DNA of 41,300 bases from Armatimonadota bacterium (GCA_019239955.1 JAFAZD010000010.1:1-41300); one strand, 5' to 3'; shown: positions 7,744-16,914, counted from the stretch's first letter. Notes: a model not told the origin generated them from the sequence alone. A program made the numbers and translations.

Positions 7744-10700
7744 ATGGCCGCCCCCGATTTTCCCAGGCTGCGTCGGCGCATGGCGCTGACCGCCGCGATC
7801 TTGATGACCGCCGGGGCGCTGGCGTTGATCGCGCTGACCCAGCCGCCGGAGGGACAGGTCGCGGGCGTCTGCATGGACGCGGACACGGGAAAGCCGCTCG
7901 CCCACGTGCTGATCTCACTGGACCGGGACACGGGCCGTGACACGGACGACGAGGACGATGCGGAGACCCCGCCTCGGAACGCGCGCGGCGACACGTCCGC
8001 CCCGCCCGGATGGCATCAGGACAGCCAGAGAGACACGGAGTTGGACGCCGCCGGCGAGGCGCCTGATAAGAAGGACCACTGGTCCGCCCGCACGGACGCG
8101 CAGGGCCATTTCTCGCTGCAACACCTCCCCGCTGGGGAATATAAACTTCAGGCATCCTCGTCCGGGCACGAGCTGGACAAGGAGCGGACGGTCATCATCA
8201 CCGACGGCCACACCGAGCGGCTCGCGCTCGCCCTGGATCGGTATGCGTCCAGCCTCGGCTTTGAGATCTCCACGCGCAACTGGACGCCCCAGGAGTCGCC
8301 GGTACTGCCCCTGCACGGCCTGCTGCTGACGCGCGCTGTCGGCGTCTCCGTAGATCGGCTTGACCTGAACGGCACGCTCGCCCATCAGCCCGACCTGCTG
8401 GCTGGCCCGGAAGACCGCGCCTCGGACGCCGAGGGCGCGGACAAGACTCCTCAGTGGCCCGGCCAGTTCTCCCCCGTCCGCCACTGGACCTACACCGTCA
8501 CGCAGGCCGACGCGGAAGGCTCCTTCGTGGAGCGCGTCCCGCTCGGCCCGCTGCCGCCGGGGATGTACCGCGTCACCGCCCACACGCGGGACGATGGGGA
8601 CAACGTGACCGCCATTGCGTGGGCGCTGGTGACGCATCTGGTCCTGGTCCGCAAGACGTTCGGCGGTCAGATGCTGGCCTATGTGACCGACATCGCCACG
8701 GGCCAACCCGTCGCCAACGCCTCGGTGCTGCTCTATGACCAAGTTGGCAAAGCCGGCAAACTGCTGCGCCAGGCGCGCACGTCGCCGGAGGGCCTGGCTC
8801 GTCTGTCTACGCAGGGCGGCGGAGAAGAAAGCGAGGGCACGCTGGTCGCGCGCGACGGAGCCTCTGTGGTCGCGCTGTCGCAGAATCTGAACAGCCCCGG
8901 CAGCAACGGAACGGCCTCCAGCGGCCGGGACCTGCGGGCGTTCCTTTACACCGACCGGCCCGTGTACCGGCCTGGGCAGAGCGTCCACATCAAGGGCGTC
9001 ACGCGCTGGTTTGACCCGAAGGCCGGGTTCTCCGTGCCCGCCGGGCAATCGGTCACGCTGGACGTGCGGGACGGGCAGGACACGCTGATCAGCCATCAGC
9101 AGCTCACGACGGACGAGTTCGGCTCCTGGGCGGCGACGCTGGCGCTGTCCCCGGAGGCGCTGACGGGCGAGTATACGATTCGGACGCAGATGGGTGAGGA
9201 GACGCAGGAGGCGACGTTCGATGTCGCGGCCTACCACAAGCCGGAGTACCAGGCGTCCGTGACGTTCTCCAAAGACCGTTACATTCGCGGCGAGACCATT
9301 GACGCGACGGTGACGGCCTCCTATTACTACGGTGCCCCCGTCGCCGGGGCCGAGGCCCAGATCACCGCCTATCGTGCTGACGATTCGGGCCGCGAGCAGG
9401 CGCATCCCTTCCGGTTCCGGGCCGGAGAAGAAGAAAACACGGAGGCCGGGGAGCAGACCGTGGACGAGACGGTGCATCTGGACGACAAGGGGCAGGCGCA
9501 CGTCCGCATCCCCACCAAAGACGCGCCGGAGGACTCCGGGGACCAGACCTACACGGTGCAGGCGGACGTGAAGGACACCTCCGGCGAGGACATTCATGCC
9601 GAGGGCACGGCGACGGTGGCGCAGGGACTGTTCTCGCTGGAGGCAACGCCTTCCGCGCAGTTCTGTCATCCAGGCGACCCGCTCACCGTGGCCGTGAAGG
9701 CGGCGGGGGAGGGCGGCGGGCCGCAGGCCGGGCAGGCGGTGACGATCAAGACGGTTTACGAGGCCTGGCGGGATGGCCGGGAGGTGGACACGCCGGTTTC
9801 GGACGTACATATCACCACCGGCCCCGATGGGCAGGCGGCCGTGCCGCTGTCCGTTCCCCGAGCCGGCGATCTGACCGTGCGGCTGTCGGCGACGGACGCG
9901 CGCGGTAACACGATCACGACGGAAACAGACATCCCCGTGCTGGGGGCGAGCGAGGACCTGCCCGCCGAGACGCCCGACCTGTCCGTGATGCTGGACAAGA
10001 AGCGGTATGGGCCGGGCCAGACGGCCCACGTGCTTATCAGCACCGCCCACCCCGGCCCCTCGGCCCTGGTCACGGTGGAGGGGCGGACGCTGTACCACGC
10101 CTACGTCGTGCCGCTGGCGCGGCGGGCGACGGCGATGGACTTACCCATCGGCGCGGAGGACGCGCCCGGCGTCACCGTCTCCGTCTGCTGCGTCTGGAAC
10201 AAGCAGTTCCTGAGCAGCCGGGACGATGAGAACCTGGTGGTCGCCGACGACCGGCGCATCCTCAACGTCTCGGTCGCCGCCGACCGCCAAAATTACCATT
10301 CCGGTGACCCCGCGACCATTCGGGTGCAGACGCGGGATGCGCAGGGGCGGCTCGTGCCCGCTGAGGTCTCCATCGGCGTCGTGGACGAGGCCATCTACGC
10401 CATCCAGCCCGAGTCATCGGACACCATCGGCGAGGCGATGCAGGCGGAGCAGTACGATGCGGTGCAGACGGAAAGCTCGTGCAAGGAGATTTACGAGGGC
10501 GACGTGGACAAGGGGGAGACCGGCATTGACATCCGGCGCAAGTTCCCCGACACCGCCCTTTGGCGGCCCGCCGTCCGCACCGGCCCCGACGGCCTCGCCA
10601 CCGTCCCGCTGACCCTGCCGGACAATCTGACCACCTGGCGCATCACCTGCGTCGGCGAGACCAAAGACACGCGGGTCGGCAAGGGCGTCGGCAAGTTCAC

Positions 10701-12720
10701 GGTCAATAAGGACCTGTTGGTGCGTCTGGAGACGCCGCCTTTCTTGACAGCGGGCGACACGGGCCAGTTCATCGCGCTGGTGCATAACAACACCAACGCG
10801 CCGCTGCAAGCCCAGGTGAAGCTCGCCGCCACCGGCCTCACGGTGTCGCGCGACGACCTAACCCGGACGGTAAGCGTCCCGCCGGGCGCGCCGGCGCGGC
10901 TGACGTGGGACGTGAGCGCCGCCCAGCCTGGCCCGATCCAGGCGCAGGTGACGGCGCAGGCGGGGCCGCTCTCCGACGGCGTCGCCCAGCCCATCCCCGT
11001 CCTGCCGCACGGGGCGATACAGGACGTGTGGCACTCCGGGACGCTGCTGCACCGCGTCTCCCAGTCCATCACGCTGGACCCCGCCGCCCTGCCCGGCTCC
11101 TCCGTCCTCCATGTGCGCCTTGCGCCCTCCCTGGCCTCCTTGGTGCTGCCCGCGTTGGATTATCTCGCCGCCTACCCCTACAGCAGCACCGATGCCACCG
11201 TGAGCGCCTTCCTGCCGGATCTCGCCCTCGGCGGCGCGGCCAATCCCTTCCGCCTCAGCGACAAAACCTGCGCCCGCCTGCGCGACATGACCCAGCGCGG
11301 CGTTCTCCGCCTCGCCCGCTTCCAGAACAGCGGCGGCGGCTGGGGCTGGTTCTCCACCGGCAAGCCGGACCTGTGGATGACCGCCGACGCCGCCTGGGGC
11401 TTGGCGCGGGCGCACGACGCGGGCTTCCGCGTCACCCCCAGTGTGCTGGACGCCGCCGCGCGCTCCCTGCGCAGCCAGGTGATTGATGCCGAACGCTCCG
11501 CCCGGCCCGGCAAGGACACTGACCTGGCGCTCGCCTCCCTCGCGCTGGCGCATCTGGGGCGGGCGCAGGACGCGCAGGACACGCTACGCTACCTGCAAAG
11601 TCGCTGGCTCGCCGTCCCCGCCTCCCCCCGCTGCGCCGACCTGGCCCGTGCGGCGCTGGCATCAGAGCGACTTGGCCCAGACGGACACGTCCAGGCGCTC
11701 TCCCTGGTCAATCAACTGGGACGCGGCGCGCGGCAGACGGGTACGCTTGTCTCCTGGCCCGCCCGGTTCCACCCGCAGGCCGCCGGCATCGCCGAGGACG
11801 CGCCGGACACCGAGGCGACCGCTTGGGCGCTGCTCGCCGCCGAGTCCGTCCTGCCCGGCGATCCGCGCGCCGACGGCGCGGCCCGCTGGCTGATGACCCG
11901 GCTCAGCGGCGACCACTGGGGCGACCCGGACACCACCGCCGTCGTCCTCCTCGCCCTCACGCAATACATGAGCCGCGCCCAGGAGGGACAGCCGGACTTC
12001 ACCGCGAAACTGTTCCTCAACGGCCACCCCGTTCGGCAGATCCGCTTCGGCGTCGGCTCCGTGTTCCAGCCGGATCGGGTGATTGACGTGCCAGGTGCGG
12101 CGCTCCACGCGGGGGCCAATACCGTCTCGCTGGAGAAGGTCGGGATGGGCCGGCTGTACTATTCACTGGACCTGCGGCAGTGCCTCGCGCAGCCCACCGC
12201 GCCGCCCCCGCCGACGCTGTGGACGCGGCTGGTGGACCACATCCGCTACCCTGACGGCGTCCCGCTGCCGCCCGCGCCATCGGGCTACCGGGTCAGGCGC
12301 GTCTACCTGCGGCTGACCTCGCGGCGCAACTTCCTGTGGGAAGACACCGTGCCCGCGCCGGACACGCATTTGAACGCGGGTGAGAGCGTCTTGGTCCGCC
12401 TGATCATTGACTGCGTCCGCCCCGGCTCGCGGGTGGTGGTGGAGGAACCCGTCCCCGCCGGCTGCCGCGTCGCCGAGGTCTCCGGGGAGGACGCCGGGAC
12501 GTGGGACAACTGGTGGGACTATACAGATGTGCGCGACGACCGGATTGTCTTCTTCGTCCATGACATGACGCGCGGCGAGCACGAGATTGACTACCACCTA
12601 CAGGCCCAGACGCCGGGGGCCTATGACGTGATGCCCACTCTGCTCACCAGCACTGCCGACCCGACTTTATATGCGCTGGGGGGCCATGCCGATAAGATTC
12701 AGATAGATGCGAAGGAATAA
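7744..12720 (+). CDS. Bacterial alpha-2-macroglobulin family protein without a thioester motif
   Basis: This 1658-residue protein has a non-cleaved N-terminal helix (about 13-32) and no lipobox, so it is probably tethered to the inner membrane facing the periplasm. A carboxypeptidase-regulatory-like domain with an acidic insert follows (about 37-165). Macroglobulin domains come next, including the MG2 signature YTDRPVYRPGQSVHIKG (about 402-418). The A2M domain (about 925-1010) shows TALWRPAV and LPDNLTTWRI. An alpha/alpha toroid (about 1110-1450) follows. Where trapping macroglobulins have YPYGCTEQT, this one has YPYSSTDAT (about 1144-1152), so both thioester-forming residues (Cys, Gln) are lost. 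Family knowledge says such members cannot covalently trap proteases; they may act as structural or inhibitory scaffolds. No PBP1c gene is adjacent, unlike the E. coli YfhM locus. RBS: GGAGGAGG before ATG 7744. Confidence 0.9.
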   Translation: MAAPDFPRLRRRMALTAAILMTAGALALIALTQPPEGQVAGVCMDADTGKPLAHVLISLDRDTGRDTDDEDDAETPPRNARGDTSAPPGWHQDSQRDTELDAAGEAPDKKDHWSARTDAQGHFSLQHLPAGEYKLQASSSGHELDKERTVIITDGHTERLALALDRYASSLGFEISTRNWTPQESPVLPLHGLLLTRAVGVSVDRLDLNGTLAHQPDLLAGPEDRASDAEGADKTPQWPGQFSPVRHWTYTVTQADAEGSFVERVPLGPLPPGMYRVTAHTRDDGDNVTAIAWALVTHLVLVRKTFGGQMLAYVTDIATGQPVANASVLLYDQVGKAGKLLRQARTSPEGLARLSTQGGGEESEGTLVARDGASVVALSQNLNSPGSNGTASSGRDLRAFLYTDRPVYRPGQSVHIKGVTRWFDPKAGFSVPAGQSVTLDVRDGQDTLISHQQLTTDEFGSWAATLALSPEALTGEYTIRTQMGEETQEATFDVAAYHKPEYQASVTFSKDRYIRGETIDATVTASYYYGAPVAGAEAQITAYRADDSGREQAHPFRFRAGEEENTEAGEQTVDETVHLDDKGQAHVRIPTKDAPEDSGDQTYTVQADVKDTSGEDIHAEGTATVAQGLFSLEATPSAQFCHPGDPLTVAVKAAGEGGGPQAGQAVTIKTVYEAWRDGREVDTPVSDVHITTGPDGQAAVPLSVPRAGDLTVRLSATDARGNTITTETDIPVLGASEDLPAETPDLSVMLDKKRYGPGQTAHVLISTAHPGPSALVTVEGRTLYHAYVVPLARRATAMDLPIGAEDAPGVTVSVCCVWNKQFLSSRDDENLVVADDRRILNVSVAADRQNYHSGDPATIRVQTRDAQGRLVPAEVSIGVVDEAIYAIQPESSDTIGEAMQAEQYDAVQTESSCKEIYEGDVDKGETGIDIRRKFPDTALWRPAVRTGPDGLATVPLTLPDNLTTWRITCVGETKDTRVGKGVGKFTVNKDLLVRLETPPFLTAGDTGQFIALVHNNTNAPLQAQVKLAATGLTVSRDDLTRTVSVPPGAPARLTWDVSAAQPGPIQAQVTAQAGPLSDGVAQPIPVLPHGAIQDVWHSGTLLHRVSQSITLDPAALPGSSVLHVRLAPSLASLVLPALDYLAAYPYSSTDATVSAFLPDLALGGAANPFRLSDKTCARLRDMTQRGVLRLARFQNSGGGWGWFSTGKPDLWMTADAAWGLARAHDAGFRVTPSVLDAAARSLRSQVIDAERSARPGKDTDLALASLALAHLGRAQDAQDTLRYLQSRWLAVPASPRCADLARAALASERLGPDGHVQALSLVNQLGRGARQTGTLVSWPARFHPQAAGIAEDAPDTEATAWALLAAESVLPGDPRADGAARWLMTRLSGDHWGDPDTTAVVLLALTQYMSRAQEGQPDFTAKLFLNGHPVRQIRFGVGSVFQPDRVIDVPGAALHAGANTVSLEKVGMGRLYYSLDLRQCLAQPTAPPPPTLWTRLVDHIRYPDGVPLPPAPSGYRVRRVYLRLTSRRNFLWEDTVPAPDTHLNAGESVLVRLIIDCVRPGSRVVVEEPVPAGCRVAEVSGEDAGTWDNWWDYTDVRDDRIVFFVHDMTRGEHEIDYHLQAQTPGAYDVMPTLLTSTADPTLYALGGHADKIQIDAKE

Positions 12721-13660
12721 CGAACCAAGAGAGCCGGAAAGAGAGTCAGCGAATAAATTCGCCGCTCGGTGGCGCGGATGCCGAATGTCCGCCTGCGCGG
12801 ACAAAGAGCGCGTGTCCGCGCGGGCGGACACTCAGCCGCAGGCTCCCGAGCGGCGAATTTATTCGCTGGCGCTTCACTCGCCGGGGATTCATGCGCTGGT
12901 GATCGCCCTCGGCGTGTGTCTTCTGGCAGCACTGGGCCTCTTGACGGCTCGGCCAGCGACGCCAAGCGGCACGGTGCTGGGGACGTATGGGACGGATTTA
13001 GCGGGGCGGACGCCGCACCAGCGGTACAATGCGCGGCGGGCGGCGGCGGCCATTGACGGCGCGGTGATCGCGCCGGGGCAGACCTTCTCGTTCAGCCGCA
13101 CGGTGCGGGGGTGGAGCGCGGATCGGGGCTTCTTGAAAGCGCCGGTCAGTTACGATGGGGTGCTGGTGGACGACTACGGCGGCGGGGTCTGTCAGTGCTC
13201 CACGACGCTTTATAACGCGGCTTTGCTGGCCGGACTGCCGATTTTGGAGCGTCACCCCCACACGTTCGCGCCGGGCTACGCGCCGCCGGGGCGGGATGCC
13301 GCCGTCGCCTATTCCGGCGTGGACCTGCGCTTCCGCAACCCCTATCCCTGGCCGCTGACCGTCCGCGCCGCCGGCGAGGGGCTGATGCTGGTCTGCCGCA
13401 TCGAGGGACGGGGCCAGGAAAACCATGTCGTGCTGCGGAGCCGGGCGCTGGACTGGTTCGCCCCCAGCCCGGCGCTTATGCGGCCCGGCGCGGGCGTGGC
13501 GCGCTCGCGCTGGCACTTGACGGGGCGTGACGGTATGCGCGTGGCGATCTACCGGGACTTCTACGCGGGGGCGCAGCGTGTCCGGCATGAGGCCATCTCC
13601 GATGACACGTACCGACCCATCTCCCGCGCCGAATGGACGACGCAGACAGGGGTACGCTGA
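12707..13660 (+). CDS. VanW family protein with a palindromic element in its N-terminal region
   Basis: This 317-residue protein has one membrane helix (about 66-84, ALVIALGVCLLAALGLL) followed by the VanW domain (about 100-225), with the typical APGQTFSFSRTV, DDYGGGVCQCSTTLYNAAL and ERHPHTFAPGYAPPGRDA. VanW proteins occur in vancomycin-resistance and other envelope loci; their activity is not established, and some members are linked to peptidoglycan or L,D-transpeptidase-like chemistry. The ATG at 12707 overlaps the macroglobulin stop by 14 bases. Between the start and the helix, codons 14-54 are made of a branched palindromic repeat that is read through in frame. A start after the repeat would leave only a short lead before the helix, so the true start is uncertain. 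Confidence 0.8.
   Translation: MRRNNEPREPERESANKFAARWRGCRMSACADKERVSARADTQPQAPERRIYSLALHSPGIHALVIALGVCLLAALGLLTARPATPSGTVLGTYGTDLAGRTPHQRYNARRAAAAIDGAVIAPGQTFSFSRTVRGWSADRGFLKAPVSYDGVLVDDYGGGVCQCSTTLYNAALLAGLPILERHPHTFAPGYAPPGRDAAVAYSGVDLRFRNPYPWPLTVRAAGEGLMLVCRIEGRGQENHVVLRSRALDWFAPSPALMRPGAGVARSRWHLTGRDGMRVAIYRDFYAGAQRVRHEAISDDTYRPISRAEWTTQTGVR
12747..12868. repeat. Branched palindromic element (copy A) inside the VanW reading frame
   Basis: The outer arms at 12747-12769 and 12846-12868 are a perfect 23-bp inverted repeat containing GCGAATAAATTCGC. Inside are two hairpins, TGTCCGC-CTGC-GCGGACA (12786-12803) and TGTCCGC-GCGG-GCGGACA (12813-12830), which are also inverted repeats of each other. 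The same hairpin type and terminal palindrome recur at 25051-25157, so this is a dispersed element family. It adds about 40 Arg/Ala/Glu-rich codons to the VanW protein. Confidence 0.8.
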
Positions 13661-14457
13661 TGTTGCAACACGACCAGAATTTGCAGGAAGACGTCCCGGC
13701 GGCGCAGGTGCGCGTCACCGCGGAGGAGTTCGCCCGCGCGGTGGCCCGCTATCAGGCCCGACGCGAGGAGGCGGCACAGCACCTGGAAGGCACCGTGACC
13801 ATCGGCGAGGCCGTGCGGGAATTGGGCCTGGAGGCAACGCCGGAGGAGTTGCTGCAGGAGGTGCGGGCGGCGCGGACGCAGCAGGCCCGGCAGGGAAAGG
13901 CACGCCGAGGAAGCGGCCTGGCTTGGGCCGGTGCGTCCGTGCTGGCGCTGTTGTTCCTGGGCCTCACGACGCTGAATCTGCGCCACCCGCCCACGGCAGT
14001 CTCCATCCCGGTGGCGGCCCCGGTGCCCGCCGCCCCGGCGGAGACGACGATCGCCGCGCCGCCGGGAACCGTCGTGCAGGATGCCGGCGGGCGGGAGTCC
14101 ATCCTCCGCACGCTGGGCGAGGTCAAGGACGGCGTGCCCGTCCAGAGCGCACTGTCGGCGACTCCGGACGGTGTCAGCATCGCCAACTTTTCCAGCATGG
14201 GCACGGCCTGGCATCTGATCAAGCATGACGGCCATCTCTACATCCGGGGCTGGATGGCGGCGATGTCGCCCGCCGCCATGAAGACAGGCCCTGTAGAAAT
14301 CTACGACATGAAAGCCGGGGTCGCCTCCGGGGCCACGCCGAAGCCGGTCACGCTGCGCCTGGATAGGCTCCGGGTCTTGTCGGCCCTCAGCAACGATGAG
14401 ATGATCAGCGCAAAGGGCGTCGTTCCTGATAAGCACTTCGCGGAGCCGTGGCGATGA
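13660..14457 (+). CDS. Single-pass membrane protein of the macroglobulin operon
   Basis: This 265-residue protein has a cytoplasmic N-terminal part (1-80) with helical segments including TIGEAVRELGLEATPEELLQEV, one membrane helix (about 88-105, LAWAGASVLALLFLGLTTL), a Pro/Ala linker, and an extracytoplasmic beta-type domain (about 140-265). The outer domain contains SILRTLGEVKDG, GTAWHLIKHDGHLYIRGW and a late EIYDMKAG. No named family is recognised. The start at ATG 13660 overlaps the VanW stop (TGATG) and has AGGGG 7 bases upstream; an earlier in-frame ATG at 13633 lies inside VanW. Its stop overlaps the next gene's ATG, so it is a tightly coupled operon member. Its role is unknown. Confidence 0.7.
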   Translation: MLQHDQNLQEDVPAAQVRVTAEEFARAVARYQARREEAAQHLEGTVTIGEAVRELGLEATPEELLQEVRAARTQQARQGKARRGSGLAWAGASVLALLFLGLTTLNLRHPPTAVSIPVAAPVPAAPAETTIAAPPGTVVQDAGGRESILRTLGEVKDGVPVQSALSATPDGVSIANFSSMGTAWHLIKHDGHLYIRGWMAAMSPAAMKTGPVEIYDMKAGVASGATPKPVTLRLDRLRVLSALSNDEMISAKGVVPDKHFAEPWR

Positions 14458-15602
14458 GCAACTCGTATGACGTCATTGTGGTCGGGGTGGGCGCGATGGG
14501 GGCGGCCGCGTGCCGACATCTGGCGCGGCGCGGCGTGCGCGTGCTGGGGCTGGAGCAGTTCGGAATCCCTCACGCGCTGGGCAGCTCGCACGGCTCCTCG
14601 CGCCTGTTCCGCATGGCTTATTTTGAACACCCCGATTACGTGCCGCTGCTGCAGCGGGCGTATGCGCTGTGGCGGGAATTGGAAGCGGAATCCGGTCAGA
14701 CGCTGCTGCCCCTGACCGGCGGCCTGTATATCGGGCCGCCCGGCTCGGAGCTGGTTTCCGGCTCGCTGGCATCGGCCCGGCGGCACGCCCTGCCGCACGA
14801 GGCGCTGGACCGGGCGCAACTGGCCGCGCGGTTCCCGCAGTTCCACCTGCCGGACGGTTACGAGGCCATCTATGAACGGCAGGCGGGGTTCGTCCGGCCC
14901 GAACTCGCCGTGGCCGTGATGGCGGAGCGGGCGCTGCGCGACGGGGCGGAGCTGCACGGGCACGAGCCGGTCATCGCCTGGCAGGAAGATGGGAATGGCG
15001 TGACGGCGGAGACAGCACAGGCCGTGTACAAGGCCGAGCGCCTGGTCTTCTGCGGCGGGGCGTGGAGCGGGCGACTCGTGCGGGACCTGGGCGTGGCGCT
15101 GACCGTGACGCGGCAGGTGATGGCCTGGGTCTGGCCGCGCCGCCCCGACCTGTTCGCGCCGGACCGGTTCCCGACCTGGGCTATCGCCAACGAAGACGGG
15201 ACGCTGCACTACGGCGTCCCCCTGCTGCCGGACGTGCCCGGCGTCAAGATCGCCCATCATGGGCGCGGCGTCCCCACCGACCCGGACGCGGTGGCACATC
15301 AGGCGCTCCCCGGCGACGAGGAGGACTTCCGGCCCGCCCTCCGGCGCTTCCTGCCGGACGCCGACGGGCCGACGCTCTCCCTGCGCGTCTGCCTGTACAC
15401 CAACAGCCCGGATGGGCACTTCATCATTGACCATCACCCCCGGCATCCGCGCGTGACTCTCGCCTGCGGCTTCAGCGGCCACGGCTTCAAGTTCGCCCCG
15501 GTCATCGGCGAGGCACTGGCGGACCTGGCGCAGCAAGGAACGACCACTCTGCCCATCGGTTTCCTGAGGCTGGGCAGGTTCGCAACACCTATGGGCCGGT
15601 GA
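14454..15602 (+). CDS. solA: FAD-dependent N-methyl amino acid oxidase (SolA/sarcosine oxidase type)
   Basis: This 382-residue protein belongs to the monomeric sarcosine oxidase/N-methyltryptophan oxidase family. The N-terminal Rossmann motif DVIVVGVGAMGAAACRHLA binds FAD. The family segment GSSHGSSRLFR follows (about residues 41-51), and RVCLYTNSPDGHFIIDHHP (near residue 313) contains the Cys that carries the covalent flavin in this family. These enzymes oxidatively demethylate N-methyl amino acids, giving formaldehyde and H2O2. The length (about 380) is normal. ATG 14454 overlaps the preceding stop (ATGA) and has GGAG 8 bases upstream. It is the last gene of the five-gene operon. Why a cytoplasmic amine oxidase travels with a macroglobulin is unclear; the exact substrate cannot be told from sequence. 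Confidence 0.85.
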   Translation: MSNSYDVIVVGVGAMGAAACRHLARRGVRVLGLEQFGIPHALGSSHGSSRLFRMAYFEHPDYVPLLQRAYALWRELEAESGQTLLPLTGGLYIGPPGSELVSGSLASARRHALPHEALDRAQLAARFPQFHLPDGYEAIYERQAGFVRPELAVAVMAERALRDGAELHGHEPVIAWQEDGNGVTAETAQAVYKAERLVFCGGAWSGRLVRDLGVALTVTRQVMAWVWPRRPDLFAPDRFPTWAIANEDGTLHYGVPLLPDVPGVKIAHHGRGVPTDPDAVAHQALPGDEEDFRPALRRFLPDADGPTLSLRVCLYTNSPDGHFIIDHHPRHPRVTLACGFSGHGFKFAPVIGEALADLAQQGTTTLPIGFLRLGRFATPMGR

Positions 15603-15781
15603 CGTGCCGGCCATCGGAGAGGGTGCGTAGCGCGGACGGCGGCCCGTCTTCAAAATCGGAAACAAAATGGTATCCCGGATGTCAGAAGATGTGTCTCATT
15701 TCACAGACAGCGGGAACACTATGGGGCTAGAATCGGTCAAGCCAAGAAGTATGGGCAAACTGAAATCAGGCAGATGACCTT

Positions 15782-16699
15782 ATGGAGAGCCAAAAAACAA
15801 CGTTATTGAGCGGGAAATCCCGGCAACGGCAAACGCCCGACGCCGAGCTTCACCTGCGCGCTACCGACGTTCTGGAAGCCATGACCGACGCCTTCATCGC
15901 GTTGGATCGGGAGTGGCGCGTCATCTACGTCAACGCGGAGGCCGCCCGCATGGGGGGGAAGGCGCCCGAGGAGATTCTGGGCCGGACCGTCTGGGAGGCG
16001 TGGCCCACGACACGCAGCGTGCGGATCGAGCGCGAGTATCGCCGGGCCATCGCGGAGCGGACGTCGGTACAGTTTGAGTTTCAGTACCCTGGGCCGCAGC
16101 CGATCTGGGTGGAGATTCATGCGTACCCGTCCGATGACGGGCTGAACATCTTCTTCCGGGACATCACGGAGCGGAAGCAGCGGGAGCAGGAGCGGCGGGC
16201 CTTCCTGCGGGACGTGCTGGCGAGCGTCACCGAGGGCAAGCTGCGGCTGTGTGACGAGACGACCCCTCTTCCCAGGCGGCTGACCTGGCTCGGCGAGCCG
16301 CTCCCGCTCACGGCCTCGACGCTCACCGACCTGCGTACTCTCGTGCAGGCCGCCGCGCACGACGCGGGCTTCTCCGAGGAGCGCGCGTTCGGCCTGATCA
16401 CCGCGGCCGGCGAGTGCGCCATGAACGCCGTGGTCCACGCGGGCGGGGGGATGGGGAGCGTCTCCGTGGCCGACGGCGATACGGTGCAGGTGCGGGTCGA
16501 GGATCACGGGCGCGGCATCGCCGTCGAGTCCCTCCCCCGGGCGACGCTGGAAAAGGGCTTCACCACGGCGGGGACACTGGGCTATGGGTTCAAGATGGTG
16601 CTGGAGGCCGTGGACCGCGTATGGCTCCAGACGGGCCCTACAGGCACCACCGTCGTCATCGAGCAGGATCGCCTGTCGCCCAAACCCGCCGCGCTCTGA
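15782..16699 (+). CDS. PAS domain protein with RsbW/RsbT-like HATPase domain
   Basis: This 305-residue soluble protein has a PAS domain at about 25-125 (MTDAFIALDREWRVIYVNAEAAR, GRTVWEAWP, IFFRDITERKQ), a short helix, and a C-terminal GHKL ATPase domain at about 165-300. The ATPase shows the N-box AAGECAMNAVVHAGGG, the G1 box VEDHGRGIAVESLP and the G2-type GTLGYGFKMVLEAVD. There is no histidine-containing dimerisation helix, so it is not a classical histidine kinase. The ATPase type matches anti-sigma or serine kinase (RsbW/RsbT) regulators. It probably senses a ligand, redox state or light through PAS and controls a sigma or anti-sigma partner. No partner is adjacent. It is monocistronic, with a 180-base upstream gap and a strong hairpin after it. 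Confidence 0.8.
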   Translation: MESQKTTLLSGKSRQRQTPDAELHLRATDVLEAMTDAFIALDREWRVIYVNAEAARMGGKAPEEILGRTVWEAWPTTRSVRIEREYRRAIAERTSVQFEFQYPGPQPIWVEIHAYPSDDGLNIFFRDITERKQREQERRAFLRDVLASVTEGKLRLCDETTPLPRRLTWLGEPLPLTASTLTDLRTLVQAAAHDAGFSEERAFGLITAAGECAMNAVVHAGGGMGSVSVADGDTVQVRVEDHGRGIAVESLPRATLEKGFTTAGTLGYGFKMVLEAVDRVWLQTGPTGTTVVIEQDRLSPKPAAL

Positions 16700-16721
16700 G
16701 TTGCTGGGACAGCACCGACTC

Positions 16722-16761
16722 GAACGACTCACGCCCGCCTGAAGGCGGGCGTGAGTCGTTC
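16722..16761. terminator. Perfect 18-bp stem-loop between the PAS gene and tRNA-Met
   Basis: GAACGACTCACGCCCGCC (16722-16739) and its exact complement at 16744-16761 enclose a TGAA loop. It lies between convergent units (the PAS gene on +, the tRNA on -) and can terminate both, although neither side has a long T run. Confidence 0.65.
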
Positions 16762-16782
16762 TCTATCAGGAGCGCCAACAAG

Positions 16783-16856
16783 TAGCGGCGACGTGATTCG
16801 AACACGTGACACCGCGGGTATGAACCGCGTGCTCTAACCAACTGAGCTACGCCGCC
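16783..16856 (-). tRNA. tRNA-Met (anticodon CAT)
   Basis: The minus-strand sequence folds into a complete cloverleaf. The acceptor stem is GGCGGCG/CGCCGCT, with a G-T first pair. The D arm contains GCTCAGTTGGTTAGAGC, the anticodon arm CGCGG-TTCATAC-CCGCG (anticodon CAT at 16822-16820), the variable loop is short, and the T arm is ACGTG-TTCGAAT-CACGT. The discriminator base is A. CCA is not encoded. The non-mismatched first region and GTTGGTTAGAGC fit an elongator Met (or an Ile2 tRNA modified at C34) rather than an initiator. A clear promoter lies upstream. Confidence 0.93.
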
Positions 16857-16914
16857 GTGAGTGATTGTCTCATGTCCCGTCGCAGGGGACCTGCTCTTGG
16901 ACGATGCTGAACCC

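Noticed and set aside
7915-10098. Long open frame (727 codons) on the minus strand opposite the alpha-2-macroglobulin gene
   Set aside because: Codon-phase shadow of a GC-rich gene: the translation is Arg/Gly/Val-rich with no domains, while the plus strand has clear macroglobulin motifs.
12747-12868. CRISPR or integron site
   Set aside because: Only one palindromic unit with perfect arms and inner hairpins, no regular spacers, no cas or integrase gene nearby.
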